Origin: Bacteroides oleiciplenus YIT 12058
GTDB taxonomy: Bacteria; Bacteroidota; Bacteroidia; Bacteroidales; Bacteroidaceae
Assembly: GCF_000315485.1 (NCBI RefSeq)
Contig: NZ_JH992946.1
Coordinates: 1 to 64,000 of the forward strand
Length of the DNA stretch: 64,000 nt
Direction: 5' to 3'
The position numbers and the translations under genes are program-made. The first letter of the stretch is position 1, and every line of letters begins with the position of its first letter. Positions 8,513-16,972 of this stretch are shown here, in pieces. A model generated the notes under the pieces. It was not told the DNA's origin, did not search any database, and saw nothing but the letters and a program-made list of their open reading frames with translations.

Positions 8513-10237
8513 ATGAAAACTATGAAATATAGAAAAAGCATCGGCATAATTCTTACGATGGTTTGCGGATTTACTTCCCTGATAAATACTAGTTGTGATG
8601 ATTTTCTCGCAGAGAAAGAAGTTCCTCGCATAACAAGTGATTTTTATAAAACAGAACAAGGAATACTAGCCGCTATTGATGCGACATATGCTTATATGCG
8701 TTTTGGAGTTGGTGGAGAGTTTTCTAACGTTTTCACAGAATTAGGCACTGATTTAATAACAGGTGCGGAAGGGGCATTAAGTTATCCGTATAATTTATAT
8801 AGTGCAACTTTGTCACCAACAGAGTCGAAATTGTATAGTTTATGGGAAAATCATTATAAAGCCATCGGAGTGACCAATCTTGTCTTAGATGCTCTGCCGG
8901 AGGCGAGTATATCAGAGACAGAGAAAGAGAGTTATGGTGCTGAGATGAATTTTTTTCGTGCATACTTTTATTTTGATTTAGTTCAACAATTTGGTAAAAT
9001 ACCTTTGGCTACTGAGGCAATACAAGAGCCTCAGACTGACTTCAAACGTTCCTCTGTTGCAGATGTTTATAAACTAATTGTCAGTGATTTAAGATACGCG
9101 GCAGAACATCTCCGTGAATCTGCTACCGGTACAGACCAAAGTAAGGCTACTAAATATGCTGCTGCTCATTTGCTATCTAAGGTTTACCTTACACGTGGTA
9201 GTGCAGTAACTGATCAACGTGGACAGTTGTCAACCGATATGGATAGTGCTTATTACTATGCTAAAAGGGTGATAGACAGTCCTAAATATACTTTATTGGA
9301 TAACTATTCAGATTTGTGGGATATTAACAACATGGGAAATCGTGAGGTTATCTTTTCTATTCAGTTTACTCTTGATCCGATATATAATGGAGATGGAAAC
9401 AAATCTCACTTATATTGGGGATCATGGTATGAAGATCAACCTGGTATGATGCGTGATATAGCTAATGGTCGTCCTTATCGTTTTCATCGTGCTACCAATA
9501 AGACGATGTTTGAGCTATTTGATCGTAAAAATGACTCCCGCTTCTATAAGAGTTTTAAATGGACCTATTACTGTAATAAAGCAACTTCTTCTTTAGCCAT
9601 AGGGGATACTGCAATTTATTATAGTTTAAATGCTCCTAAAAACAGAACATATAAATATAAATATTTTCAGTGGAACAAGGCTGATCCAAGTAAGAATAAC
9701 AGATATTATCCCATTTTGTTGAAATATGAAGATCCGTTAAGAGAAACGGCAAATGAACAAAAGGGAGTACGCGAATGGGTGCGTATGCGTCTTGGTGAGA
9801 CTTATCTGATTGCTGCGGAAGCAGCAGGGCGTAAGGGAGATTACAACTTGGCTGCTGATTTGATTAATGTTATTCGTGAACGTGCTTCCTGGAAGTCCGG
9901 TGAGAAAAAGGTACCTCAATATTGGCTGGAAGAAGGTGGCGAGATGGAAAATACCGAGTCTACTTATGAAAATATAAAAGTGACAGCAGATGACTTGAGG
10001 GTAAACTTTGTAGATTTTATGTTGGATGAAAGAGGGCGTGAACTTTTGGGTGAATATACAAGATGGGAAGATTTGGTACGTTGTGAGAAATTGGTTGAAT
10101 ATGTAAAAAAATGGAATCCTGATGCGATGAAGAATATTCAAGAGTATCATAAATTGCGTCCCATTCCTCAAAAGCATATTGACCGGCTGAATCCTCGTGG
10201 TTCTGATGAGGAAGAACAGAATCCTGGATATTTCTAA
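8513..10237 (+). CDS. SusD/RagB-type surface glycan-binding lipoprotein 1
   Basis: 574 residues. Lipoprotein signal peptide ending LINTSC with the acylated Cys at 28, followed by acidic residues (CDDFLAEKE), a pattern linked to surface export in Bacteroides. The N-terminal part has the SusD-like helical start (DFYKTEQGILAAIDATYAYMR), and the C-terminal SusD_RagB region carries RMRLGETYLIAAEAAGRKGDY, DERGRELLGEYTRWEDLVR and LRPIPQKHIDRLN. It forms the lid of the SusC-1 transporter. The two genes are 21 bases apart and followed by a hairpin, so they form a two-gene operon. Confidence 0.95.
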   Translation: MKTMKYRKSIGIILTMVCGFTSLINTSCDDFLAEKEVPRITSDFYKTEQGILAAIDATYAYMRFGVGGEFSNVFTELGTDLITGAEGALSYPYNLYSATLSPTESKLYSLWENHYKAIGVTNLVLDALPEASISETEKESYGAEMNFFRAYFYFDLVQQFGKIPLATEAIQEPQTDFKRSSVADVYKLIVSDLRYAAEHLRESATGTDQSKATKYAAAHLLSKVYLTRGSAVTDQRGQLSTDMDSAYYYAKRVIDSPKYTLLDNYSDLWDINNMGNREVIFSIQFTLDPIYNGDGNKSHLYWGSWYEDQPGMMRDIANGRPYRFHRATNKTMFELFDRKNDSRFYKSFKWTYYCNKATSSLAIGDTAIYYSLNAPKNRTYKYKYFQWNKADPSKNNRYYPILLKYEDPLRETANEQKGVREWVRMRLGETYLIAAEAAGRKGDYNLAADLINVIRERASWKSGEKKVPQYWLEEGGEMENTESTYENIKVTADDLRVNFVDFMLDERGRELLGEYTRWEDLVRCEKLVEYVKKWNPDAMKNIQEYHKLRPIPQKHIDRLNPRGSDEEEQNPGYF

Positions 10238-10257
10238 TTCTAACTAAGAATTTATGT

Positions 10258-10289
10258 AAGGAGTTAGCTTATTATTGGGCTAACTCCTT
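10258..10289 (+). terminator. Hairpin after susD-1
   Basis: Perfect 11-bp stem AAGGAGTTAGC / GCTAACTCCTT starting 20 bases past the stop codon. It is followed by ATTAAAG and not a long T-tract, so termination may be partial. Confidence 0.5.
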
Positions 10290-10540
10290 ATTAAAGAGAA
10301 TTTTATTTTTGAAGATTAAAAACCTAATATTTTAGGAGAGACCGTCTAAACCAGAATAAATAGTATACTGGTTCAGTTTAGGCTTCCTACATATGCACAA
10401 TCAAATGTAACGTTAACTCTAAATAAAAAATGATAGAGAAGAATGGGAGACCGTAACAGGATAAGGTGGCATTGTCTTTACTTTGCTTGTGGAAGATTAC
10501 GTGGAAAGTAGTGTTATAGATTTTTTACGGTGAAATAAGA
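10290..10540 (+). promoter_or_regulatory. Intergenic region before the PL8 gene
   Basis: No gene. Contains an imperfect inverted repeat (TCTAAACCAG near 10344 with CTGGTTCAGTTTAG near 10371) and two copies of GAGACCGT about 110 bases apart. A weak version of the PUL A promoter is visible: AAATGTA at 10403-10409 and the near -7 box TTACTTTG at 10478-10485, 75 bases apart against 78-79 in the clear cases. Confidence 0.35.
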
Positions 10541-12622
10541 ATGATTATGAAAAGGTTACTACTGATATGTCTGGTGTTATGCTTTTGGGGAGAATACAGT
10601 TATGCTGTAGAGAAACAGAAGGATATAGAGATTTTATATAATAGATTGTTAGAAGAATATTTATCGGATTCGGTAGACGTTTCTCAAGCAGAAAAAGATT
10701 TGGCTGTTATGCAAACTGATGGTAGCTGGAAAGATATCGATTATAAGACAGTGACTTTCTATTTCGATGCAGACCGTCATCTCAAGAGATTAAAAAATAT
10801 AGCATTGGCTTATAGCAAACCGGGAAATAAACTATTCCATGAGCCGGAATTGCGAAAGAAGATAATTCTTGGGTTAGATTATTTCCGGATAGCTAATCCC
10901 GATTCCGGGAATTGGTGGTACCGGGATATCGGGGCTCCTTCTCAATATATGGTTCCTCTTCTTTTGTTGAAGAAAGAACTGAAAAGAGAAGATGTGATGA
11001 GGCTTTCTTCTTATCTGGTTGATAAGACAGATAATGTGGCACATAAAGGCAAGAATAGGACATGGGTATCTGTGGTCTTGATACATAAGGGCTGTATAGA
11101 AGATGATTATGAGTTAATTGCCAAAGGATTTTCTTCTATTGCTTCTACTATATATGTAGAAGAAAAAGATGATGAAGGAATGAAAAGAGATAATAGTATC
11201 CATCAGCACCGTCCTCAACTTTATTCGGGTGGATATGGAATGTCACTGATGTCCGACTTGGCAGAGTATATTACTTTAGCTAATAAAACATCTTTCATGA
11301 AGTTTTTTACTTCGGATAAGATTAAGTTGGTATCAGATGTTTTTCTGAAAGGAACACAGATGTTCGGATACAGGGAGGCATATGATTTTGGGACGATTGG
11401 ACGGGGAATATGTCGGCCGAATTGCTTGAGTAATATGTCCACGTACACATTAGATTTAATGAAAGAAGTTGATCCTATTCATGCAGAAGATTATGAAGCA
11501 TGGAAAAAGCATATTAATGGTGCAGCTTTTCCGGTACCTGGAAATACACACTTCTGGAAATCGAACATTATGACTCATCATGGAGCTGATTATTACATGT
11601 CTGCCAAAGTCATATCCGTGCGCACAAATGGTACGGAAATGCTGAATGGGCAGAATTTAAAAGGTTATTATCTACCATTAGGAGCGACTAATATAATGAC
11701 TACCGGTCATGAGTATGATGACGTCTTTGTAGCTTGGGATTGGACGCGGGTACCGGGAACAACGGCGGTTGCTAATCAGTCGACTGCCGAATTACGTTGG
11801 TATCTGTTCGGGTCGAATCAATTTGGCGGAGGCGTTAGCAACGCCCATAATGGAGTAATGGCTTATGAGCATGCCTATCAGGGTGTGGAAGCTCGGAAAG
11901 CTTACTTTTTTATGGGAGATGCTATGGTATGTATGGGAAGTGGTATTAAGGCAGCCCGTACGCAGGAAGTTCGTACTTCGGTAAATCAATGTCTGGCAAA
12001 TGGTGAGGTTACGTATGGCTTGTCAGGGCATACATACCGGCTAATGGATAACTTGTCCGACAAAAAGATAGACTGGGCTTACCATGATAATGTAGGGTAT
12101 ATTTTCCCGCAAAATGGGAGTGTAACATTGAGAAAAGCCAAGCAAACGGGTACCTGGCGGGAACTTGAAGTAACGGCAAGTGAGCAACCTGTTACAAAAG
12201 AGGTTTTTAGTTTATGGATTTCGCATGGCACTACTCCACAGAATGAGGATTATTGCTACATAATAATGCCTGATAAACCTCTTTCTTATTTTACAGATAA
12301 GAAGTTTGAGAATGAAATCAAAATTATAGCCAATACGGAGCAGATACAAGCGATTGCCAATGAGAATAAGAGACAGTATGCTGTCGTCTTTTATGAACCG
12401 GGTGAAATACGGTTCTCAGATGATCTGGTAGTGGCAGTCAATAAAAAAGTTTTGTTATACATTGAGAAGAAAGACGGGCAATATGAAATAGCTGTAGCTG
12501 ATCCTTTGTATAAAGAGGAGTCTGTTCAATTAAGCCTGAATGGAGAACAGATGGATATAACATTCCCTTCCGGTGACTATTCCGGTAGTTCGGTGATAAA
12601 GCATATAGCCCAAAAGCATTAA
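10541..12622 (+). CDS. Polysaccharide lyase family 8 enzyme
   Basis: 693 residues with an N-terminal signal peptide (ends near YSYA). PL8 lyases cleave a beta-1,4 bond to a glucuronate residue by beta-elimination, leaving unsaturated glucuronate; known members act on hyaluronan, chondroitin or xanthan. The lyase signature is intact: SGNWWYRDIGAP (122-133), KGKNR with the catalytic Asn at about 172, HQHRPQLYSGGYG with His 223 and Tyr 232 in the same 9-residue spacing as xanthan lyase, Arg 288/292 (IGRGICR), and TEMLNGQNLKG (about 365-375). ATG at 10547 is an alternative start. A closely similar lyase domain forms the first half of the fusion protein at 35105-39871. The product should feed the GH88 enzyme of this locus. 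Substrate not determinable from sequence alone. Confidence 0.9.
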   Translation: MIMKRLLLICLVLCFWGEYSYAVEKQKDIEILYNRLLEEYLSDSVDVSQAEKDLAVMQTDGSWKDIDYKTVTFYFDADRHLKRLKNIALAYSKPGNKLFHEPELRKKIILGLDYFRIANPDSGNWWYRDIGAPSQYMVPLLLLKKELKREDVMRLSSYLVDKTDNVAHKGKNRTWVSVVLIHKGCIEDDYELIAKGFSSIASTIYVEEKDDEGMKRDNSIHQHRPQLYSGGYGMSLMSDLAEYITLANKTSFMKFFTSDKIKLVSDVFLKGTQMFGYREAYDFGTIGRGICRPNCLSNMSTYTLDLMKEVDPIHAEDYEAWKKHINGAAFPVPGNTHFWKSNIMTHHGADYYMSAKVISVRTNGTEMLNGQNLKGYYLPLGATNIMTTGHEYDDVFVAWDWTRVPGTTAVANQSTAELRWYLFGSNQFGGGVSNAHNGVMAYEHAYQGVEARKAYFFMGDAMVCMGSGIKAARTQEVRTSVNQCLANGEVTYGLSGHTYRLMDNLSDKKIDWAYHDNVGYIFPQNGSVTLRKAKQTGTWRELEVTASEQPVTKEVFSLWISHGTTPQNEDYCYIIMPDKPLSYFTDKKFENEIKIIANTEQIQAIANENKRQYAVVFYEPGEIRFSDDLVVAVNKKVLLYIEKKDGQYEIAVADPLYKEESVQLSLNGEQMDITFPSGDYSGSSVIKHIAQKH

Positions 12623-12675
12623 TAAGTACGCAAAGGCACTACTTACGTAGTGATTGCTAAGAAATAAAGAACTCG

Positions 12676-15600
12676 TCAAATAAGAGAATCATCTTTTTGC
12701 TTATTGGCTTCCCTGTACTCCCTGGGAGTTTGATTATAGCGTTTGGCGAATTCTTTATAAAAATGCGATCGGTTGGTAGCCGCTATCCGGTACATGATTT
12801 CTTGTATATTTAATGTTGTTGTTAACAGCAATTTTGCAGCATATTTCATTTTTTGCTCTTTTATGAAGTCTTTGGGAGATGATTGGTTCAGTTTTTTGAA
12901 CTTTCGGTATAAATTTCTGCCACTGGTTTGCATCGCCTCGGCTAATTCGTCGGGCCCGAACTCTGCATTATCCATATTTTCATTGATTATCTCTATAGCG
13001 GTTTGCAGGTATTCTTTATCCTCATTTTGTAATAACTGTCCTCCACTATAGTCAAATGCACTTGCAGAAGAGTTATAGTATTGCTTTAACTCTTCTTGTT
13101 TTTTTATAAGTTGTTTGATAATGGTTCTAAGATATTGTGTATTGAAAGGTTTGGGAATGTAAGCATCCGCTCCGGATTCTATACCTTCTATTTTCTCATC
13201 GGTTGTATTCTTGGCCGAAAGAATTACCAATGGAATGTGTGCAGTATGCTTATTGTTTTTCAGTTGTTTAGTCAGGGTGATTCCATCGATTTTAGGCATC
13301 ATGATATCTGTGATAATCAGATTCGGAGTTTCTTGTTTCAATAGTTCCAACCCTTCCTCTCCGTTTTCGGCAGTTAAGATTGCATATTCGTCTGATAATA
13401 TATCTTTCAACATCCACAACAATTCTTTATTATCATCAATAATCAGTATTGTGTTTTCCGGTTGGTTAGTTTCTTCTTCGTTATTGACTGTTTCGGGCAG
13501 TGTTACCTCTGTTTTATAATTGGGCAGTTCAACTTTGGCAGTTTCATGTGGTTGTATATTTCCCACTTTTTCTGTGGCTTCAAGCGCAGGCAAAGTCACA
13601 ATAAATTGGGCATATTGATTTACTTCACTTTCTACGTTAATGGTTCCATGTAGCAATTCTACCATACTCTGGCAAATGGCAAGCCCTAATCCGTTTCTGG
13701 ATGATAAGCCTTTTATACTATTTTCTTTGATGTTGTCGAGTATACTGTACCGGTTAAATATTAACGGAAGGTTTTCTTTACTGATACCTTTCCCCGTATT
13801 ATACACTTTAATGCTCAGTTTATCTTCTTCTTTTTTTATGGATATACGGATAGTCCCATTTTCCGGTGTGTATTTGAAAGCATTGGAAATAAGATTATTG
13901 AGGATTTTAGTAAAGCCGTTGTGGTCACTTCTCCAAATGATATCCGGAGTGATGTCTGTTTCCAACTGAATTCGATTCTGTTCGGCCAATTCATCAAATG
14001 ATTCAATGATTCCGTTGCCCAATTCGCTGATATTCAATTCTTGTATGTGGCATATCTGGTTACCGGTTTCCATACGGCGGAAATCGATGACTTCTTGTAT
14101 CAGGCTGTTAAGCCGCTCGGTATTTGATTTTATAATCTGGGCATATTTTTTTATAAAGTCATCACTATGTTCATAATTGAGTATCCTTTCGCATGGTCCG
14201 TAGATAAGTGTGAGCGGAGTACAGAATTCATGTGTAATATTGGTGAAGAAACGTAACTTCCCTTCATACATTTCTTCTTTATATTTTTCTTTCAGCCTTC
14301 TGTCGATAGAAGCTTTCCTCCGTTCGTACTTCCAACGAATATATCGGAAAAGGCCTAACCCTGCTCCTATAAGTAGTAGAACGTAGATTGTTTGAGCAGC
14401 AATGCTCCAGTACCAGGGAGGAAGGATGGTGATGTATATACTTTGAGTTAAGTTTTCATTACTACTGCTCCCATCATCATACTTCACTCGCAAGATGTAG
14501 TTACCGGGAGGAATATTGGTAAATTGCGCTTCATTGGAGCGCGTGTCCATCCATACATTGCTAAAATTTTCCAGTTTATAGGAGTACTTGCTATTTTCTC
14601 CATTGATGAAATCCATGGCAACAAAAGAAACAGCAAAGAAATTTTGATCGTGCTTCAATACAATTTCTCTTTTATTACCTTTGCTTTTTTCAAATTCGGA
14701 TATGTTATAATCTTTATTGAATATCCTGAGCTTGGTAAAGAAAATATCCGGAATGAAATCTTTTCTCTTTTTTTCCCCATTTTCTATCCATACAATACCA
14801 TCTACGCCTCCAAAGAAATATCGTTTTTTTGTATTGTCTTGAAAGTAAGCGTTATCACTAAACTCTATTACCTTTAATCCTGTTTTATGATTAAGGTTTC
14901 GGAATGTATTCTTATGTGAATCAAATAGAATGATACCAGTATTACTGCTTAACCATAAGTTACCTTGAGGATCTTCTGCGATACCATGTATTGTATTATT
15001 AGGTAATCCTTCATTTTCATTGAAGTTTTTATAATCGTATTCACCATTGGGTAATAAGGTCAATCTGGTGAGGCCGTAACTGCTGCCTACCCATATAATT
15101 TTATTTTTGTCTTGATGTATACAGAGAATGTCATTCATTGGAGCTATTCCGTTTTTATCGAATGAGATAAGCTGATAGGCTTCGGTCTGCGTATTCAGGC
15201 GAATGACTCCATTTCCCCGCATTCCAATCCAGAGAATAGAATCATTCTCCGGATAAATGGAATATATTTGATTGTACTGCTGTCTGTTGGGGACTCTGAA
15301 ATAAATGGTACGTATATCTTTGGCTTTAATCGTATTTCCATGTGCTTCAATACTGATTCGGAGCAATCTGCTTCCAGAACCTACCCATAGCAATGAGTCG
15401 CAGGTCTCACTCATGGAATGTACACGTGCAATTCTAGAGTTGGTATTATTGATAAGCGAGTGTATTTTGTTGTCCCGATATGAATAATAGTTTAGTTCAG
15501 GACCGTCCGACCCAATCCATAATATAGGATGGCTCTTACTTTCAGTAAAAGCAAAGACTGCATTATTGGTTAATCCGTCTTTGACAGTGAAATGGGTTAC

Positions 15601-16743
15601 ATTAGCTGTCGAATATTCCTGGGCAACATCGTAATCTTTAATTCTGATGATGCCATTATCTTTAGTTCCCAACCACAGAGTGTTTTGTTGATCTGTATGA
15701 ATGGCCCGGATGGGTCTTCTTTTATTTATGGGTAATTGATTTAATGACAGGTTGTTGAAAGCGTACTCATCTTTGGTCCATGCATATATGCCTTGCCCGT
15801 CTGTACCAATCCAGATAATGTCTTGTTGTTCATCTTTCCATAATGAAAATACCCCACAATTAATTTCTATTTTTTCTAATTCATATCCTTTAGCTGCATC
15901 GAGCCGAATAAGGCCGTTCGTTCTAAAGCCAATGAGGAGATCATCGTTATCGAAAATAATAGAGCCGATTTCCCCGCTCTCATTAATAAGCTTATTCAGA
16001 TTTTTAACAAAATGAATGCCTTGGGCTGTTATATAATAAATGTCTCCGATAGAATCGACTATGATGATTTTCTCGTTATGGTAGAATGCATACTCTATGG
16101 GCTGAGCATGTTTAAAATCACTATGCCTTTTAATGTTGGGTTGATCAGAGCCTGTGTCAGATACAGTATATCTCTCCAGAATTCCTTGGTGATTGATCCA
16201 AATAGTATCTTGTGCATCAATCAGCATACCCAATACTGTATTATGTTCTATTCCTTTATGTACAGGAAGGTCGATAAATTTATTTTCAACTTTAGAATAG
16301 AAAGACAAGACATCCGGTTTGCTAAGAACATACAAATTATCGTGGCTGTCTTTAGCCATATAAGAGTTTTCTCCGAATTCATTGTAATACGCCTCTATGG
16401 TATTGCTTCGTTGCGATAGCTTGTTAAGTCCCCACTTGGTGCTGATCCACAGATAAATACTGTCTGTTTCTATAATATTTCTGATAACATTGCTTGATAA
16501 ACTGTTTTGGTTATTGATATCGGGCTTATAAATATAGATATTCCGGCTGTCATACATATTAAGCCCGTCATATGTTCCGATCCATAAAAAACGTTCGTCG
16601 TCTTGAAACAGGCAAGTGACAGAACTGTTGGATAAACCGTCCCGATTACTGATCTGTCTCAGATTGTACGAACAAATGTTGCTTGTTAAACAAGAAAAAA
16701 AGAATAAAAGCAGCAATGTATGTTTTCTCATGGGGCTATTCAT
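12676..16743 (-). CDS. Hybrid two-component system sensor/regulator (HTCS)
   Basis: 1355 residues in one chain: signal peptide (1-24), periplasmic two-component propeller repeats (LWIGTYDGLNMYD, LWLGTKDNGIIRI, IWVGSSYGL) to about 690, a Y_Y_Y domain (PGNYILRVKYDDG), a membrane segment near 782-803, histidine kinase with phospho-His 838 (NITHEFCTPLTL), ATPase domain (NLISNAFKYTPENG, GLGLAIC), receiver domain with phospho-Asp 1146 (LIITDIMMPKIDG), and a C-terminal AraC-type DNA-binding domain (HFYKEFAKRYNQTPREYR). HTCS proteins sense an oligosaccharide in the periplasm and switch on their PUL. It converges with the PL8 gene and is divergent from GH78. Its own promoter carries the element shared by the other PUL A promoters, so it probably regulates itself. 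Confidence 0.95.
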   Translation of the reverse strand: MNSPMRKHTLLLLFFFSCLTSNICSYNLRQISNRDGLSNSSVTCLFQDDERFLWIGTYDGLNMYDSRNIYIYKPDINNQNSLSSNVIRNIIETDSIYLWISTKWGLNKLSQRSNTIEAYYNEFGENSYMAKDSHDNLYVLSKPDVLSFYSKVENKFIDLPVHKGIEHNTVLGMLIDAQDTIWINHQGILERYTVSDTGSDQPNIKRHSDFKHAQPIEYAFYHNEKIIIVDSIGDIYYITAQGIHFVKNLNKLINESGEIGSIIFDNDDLLIGFRTNGLIRLDAAKGYELEKIEINCGVFSLWKDEQQDIIWIGTDGQGIYAWTKDEYAFNNLSLNQLPINKRRPIRAIHTDQQNTLWLGTKDNGIIRIKDYDVAQEYSTANVTHFTVKDGLTNNAVFAFTESKSHPILWIGSDGPELNYYSYRDNKIHSLINNTNSRIARVHSMSETCDSLLWVGSGSRLLRISIEAHGNTIKAKDIRTIYFRVPNRQQYNQIYSIYPENDSILWIGMRGNGVIRLNTQTEAYQLISFDKNGIAPMNDILCIHQDKNKIIWVGSSYGLTRLTLLPNGEYDYKNFNENEGLPNNTIHGIAEDPQGNLWLSSNTGIILFDSHKNTFRNLNHKTGLKVIEFSDNAYFQDNTKKRYFFGGVDGIVWIENGEKKRKDFIPDIFFTKLRIFNKDYNISEFEKSKGNKREIVLKHDQNFFAVSFVAMDFINGENSKYSYKLENFSNVWMDTRSNEAQFTNIPPGNYILRVKYDDGSSSNENLTQSIYITILPPWYWSIAAQTIYVLLLIGAGLGLFRYIRWKYERRKASIDRRLKEKYKEEMYEGKLRFFTNITHEFCTPLTLIYGPCERILNYEHSDDFIKKYAQIIKSNTERLNSLIQEVIDFRRMETGNQICHIQELNISELGNGIIESFDELAEQNRIQLETDITPDIIWRSDHNGFTKILNNLISNAFKYTPENGTIRISIKKEEDKLSIKVYNTGKGISKENLPLIFNRYSILDNIKENSIKGLSSRNGLGLAICQSMVELLHGTINVESEVNQYAQFIVTLPALEATEKVGNIQPHETAKVELPNYKTEVTLPETVNNEEETNQPENTILIIDDNKELLWMLKDILSDEYAILTAENGEEGLELLKQETPNLIITDIMMPKIDGITLTKQLKNNKHTAHIPLVILSAKNTTDEKIEGIESGADAYIPKPFNTQYLRTIIKQLIKKQEELKQYYNSSASAFDYSGGQLLQNEDKEYLQTAIEIINENMDNAEFGPDELAEAMQTSGRNLYRKFKKLNQSSPKDFIKEQKMKYAAKLLLTTTLNIQEIMYRIAATNRSHFYKEFAKRYNQTPREYREANKQKDDSLI

Positions 16744-16767
16744 ATTTATTTAAGTATTAGATGCAAA

Positions 16768-16862
16768 CAAAGATATGTTTTTTTTCTGTGCTTCAATCTG
16801 AAAAATATGCTTTAAAATGGTATAATTATGTCTTAGGACGATAACCATACAAAAATGGCGAA
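16768..16862 (-). promoter_or_regulatory. HTCS promoter with the shared distal element
   Basis: Minus-strand -7 box TATCTTTG (16775-16768) lies about 25 bases before the HTCS start codon. On the same strand TTCGCCATTTTTGTAT (16862-16847) starts 87 bases upstream of the box, matching the distal element of both susC promoters in sequence and spacing. The proximal TGGC is absent here. Confidence 0.55.
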
Positions 16863-16943
16863 GATGGGCACGTTCTTTGTCATGTCAGCGTATACTATTG
16901 GCACTTTTGTAGATATTACTATATTGATTATTGCCTATTTTTG
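16847..16943 (+). promoter_or_regulatory. GH78 promoter (divergent from the HTCS promoter)
   Basis: -7 box TATTTTTG at 16936-16943, with TGGC at 16899-16902 exactly 37 bases before it, as in the two susC promoters. The distal element is present in inverted orientation at 16847-16862, shared with the HTCS promoter. The predicted leader is only about 22 bases. Confidence 0.5.
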
Positions 16944-16972
16944 TATCATTCACTAAAAAAGTAATCTATATT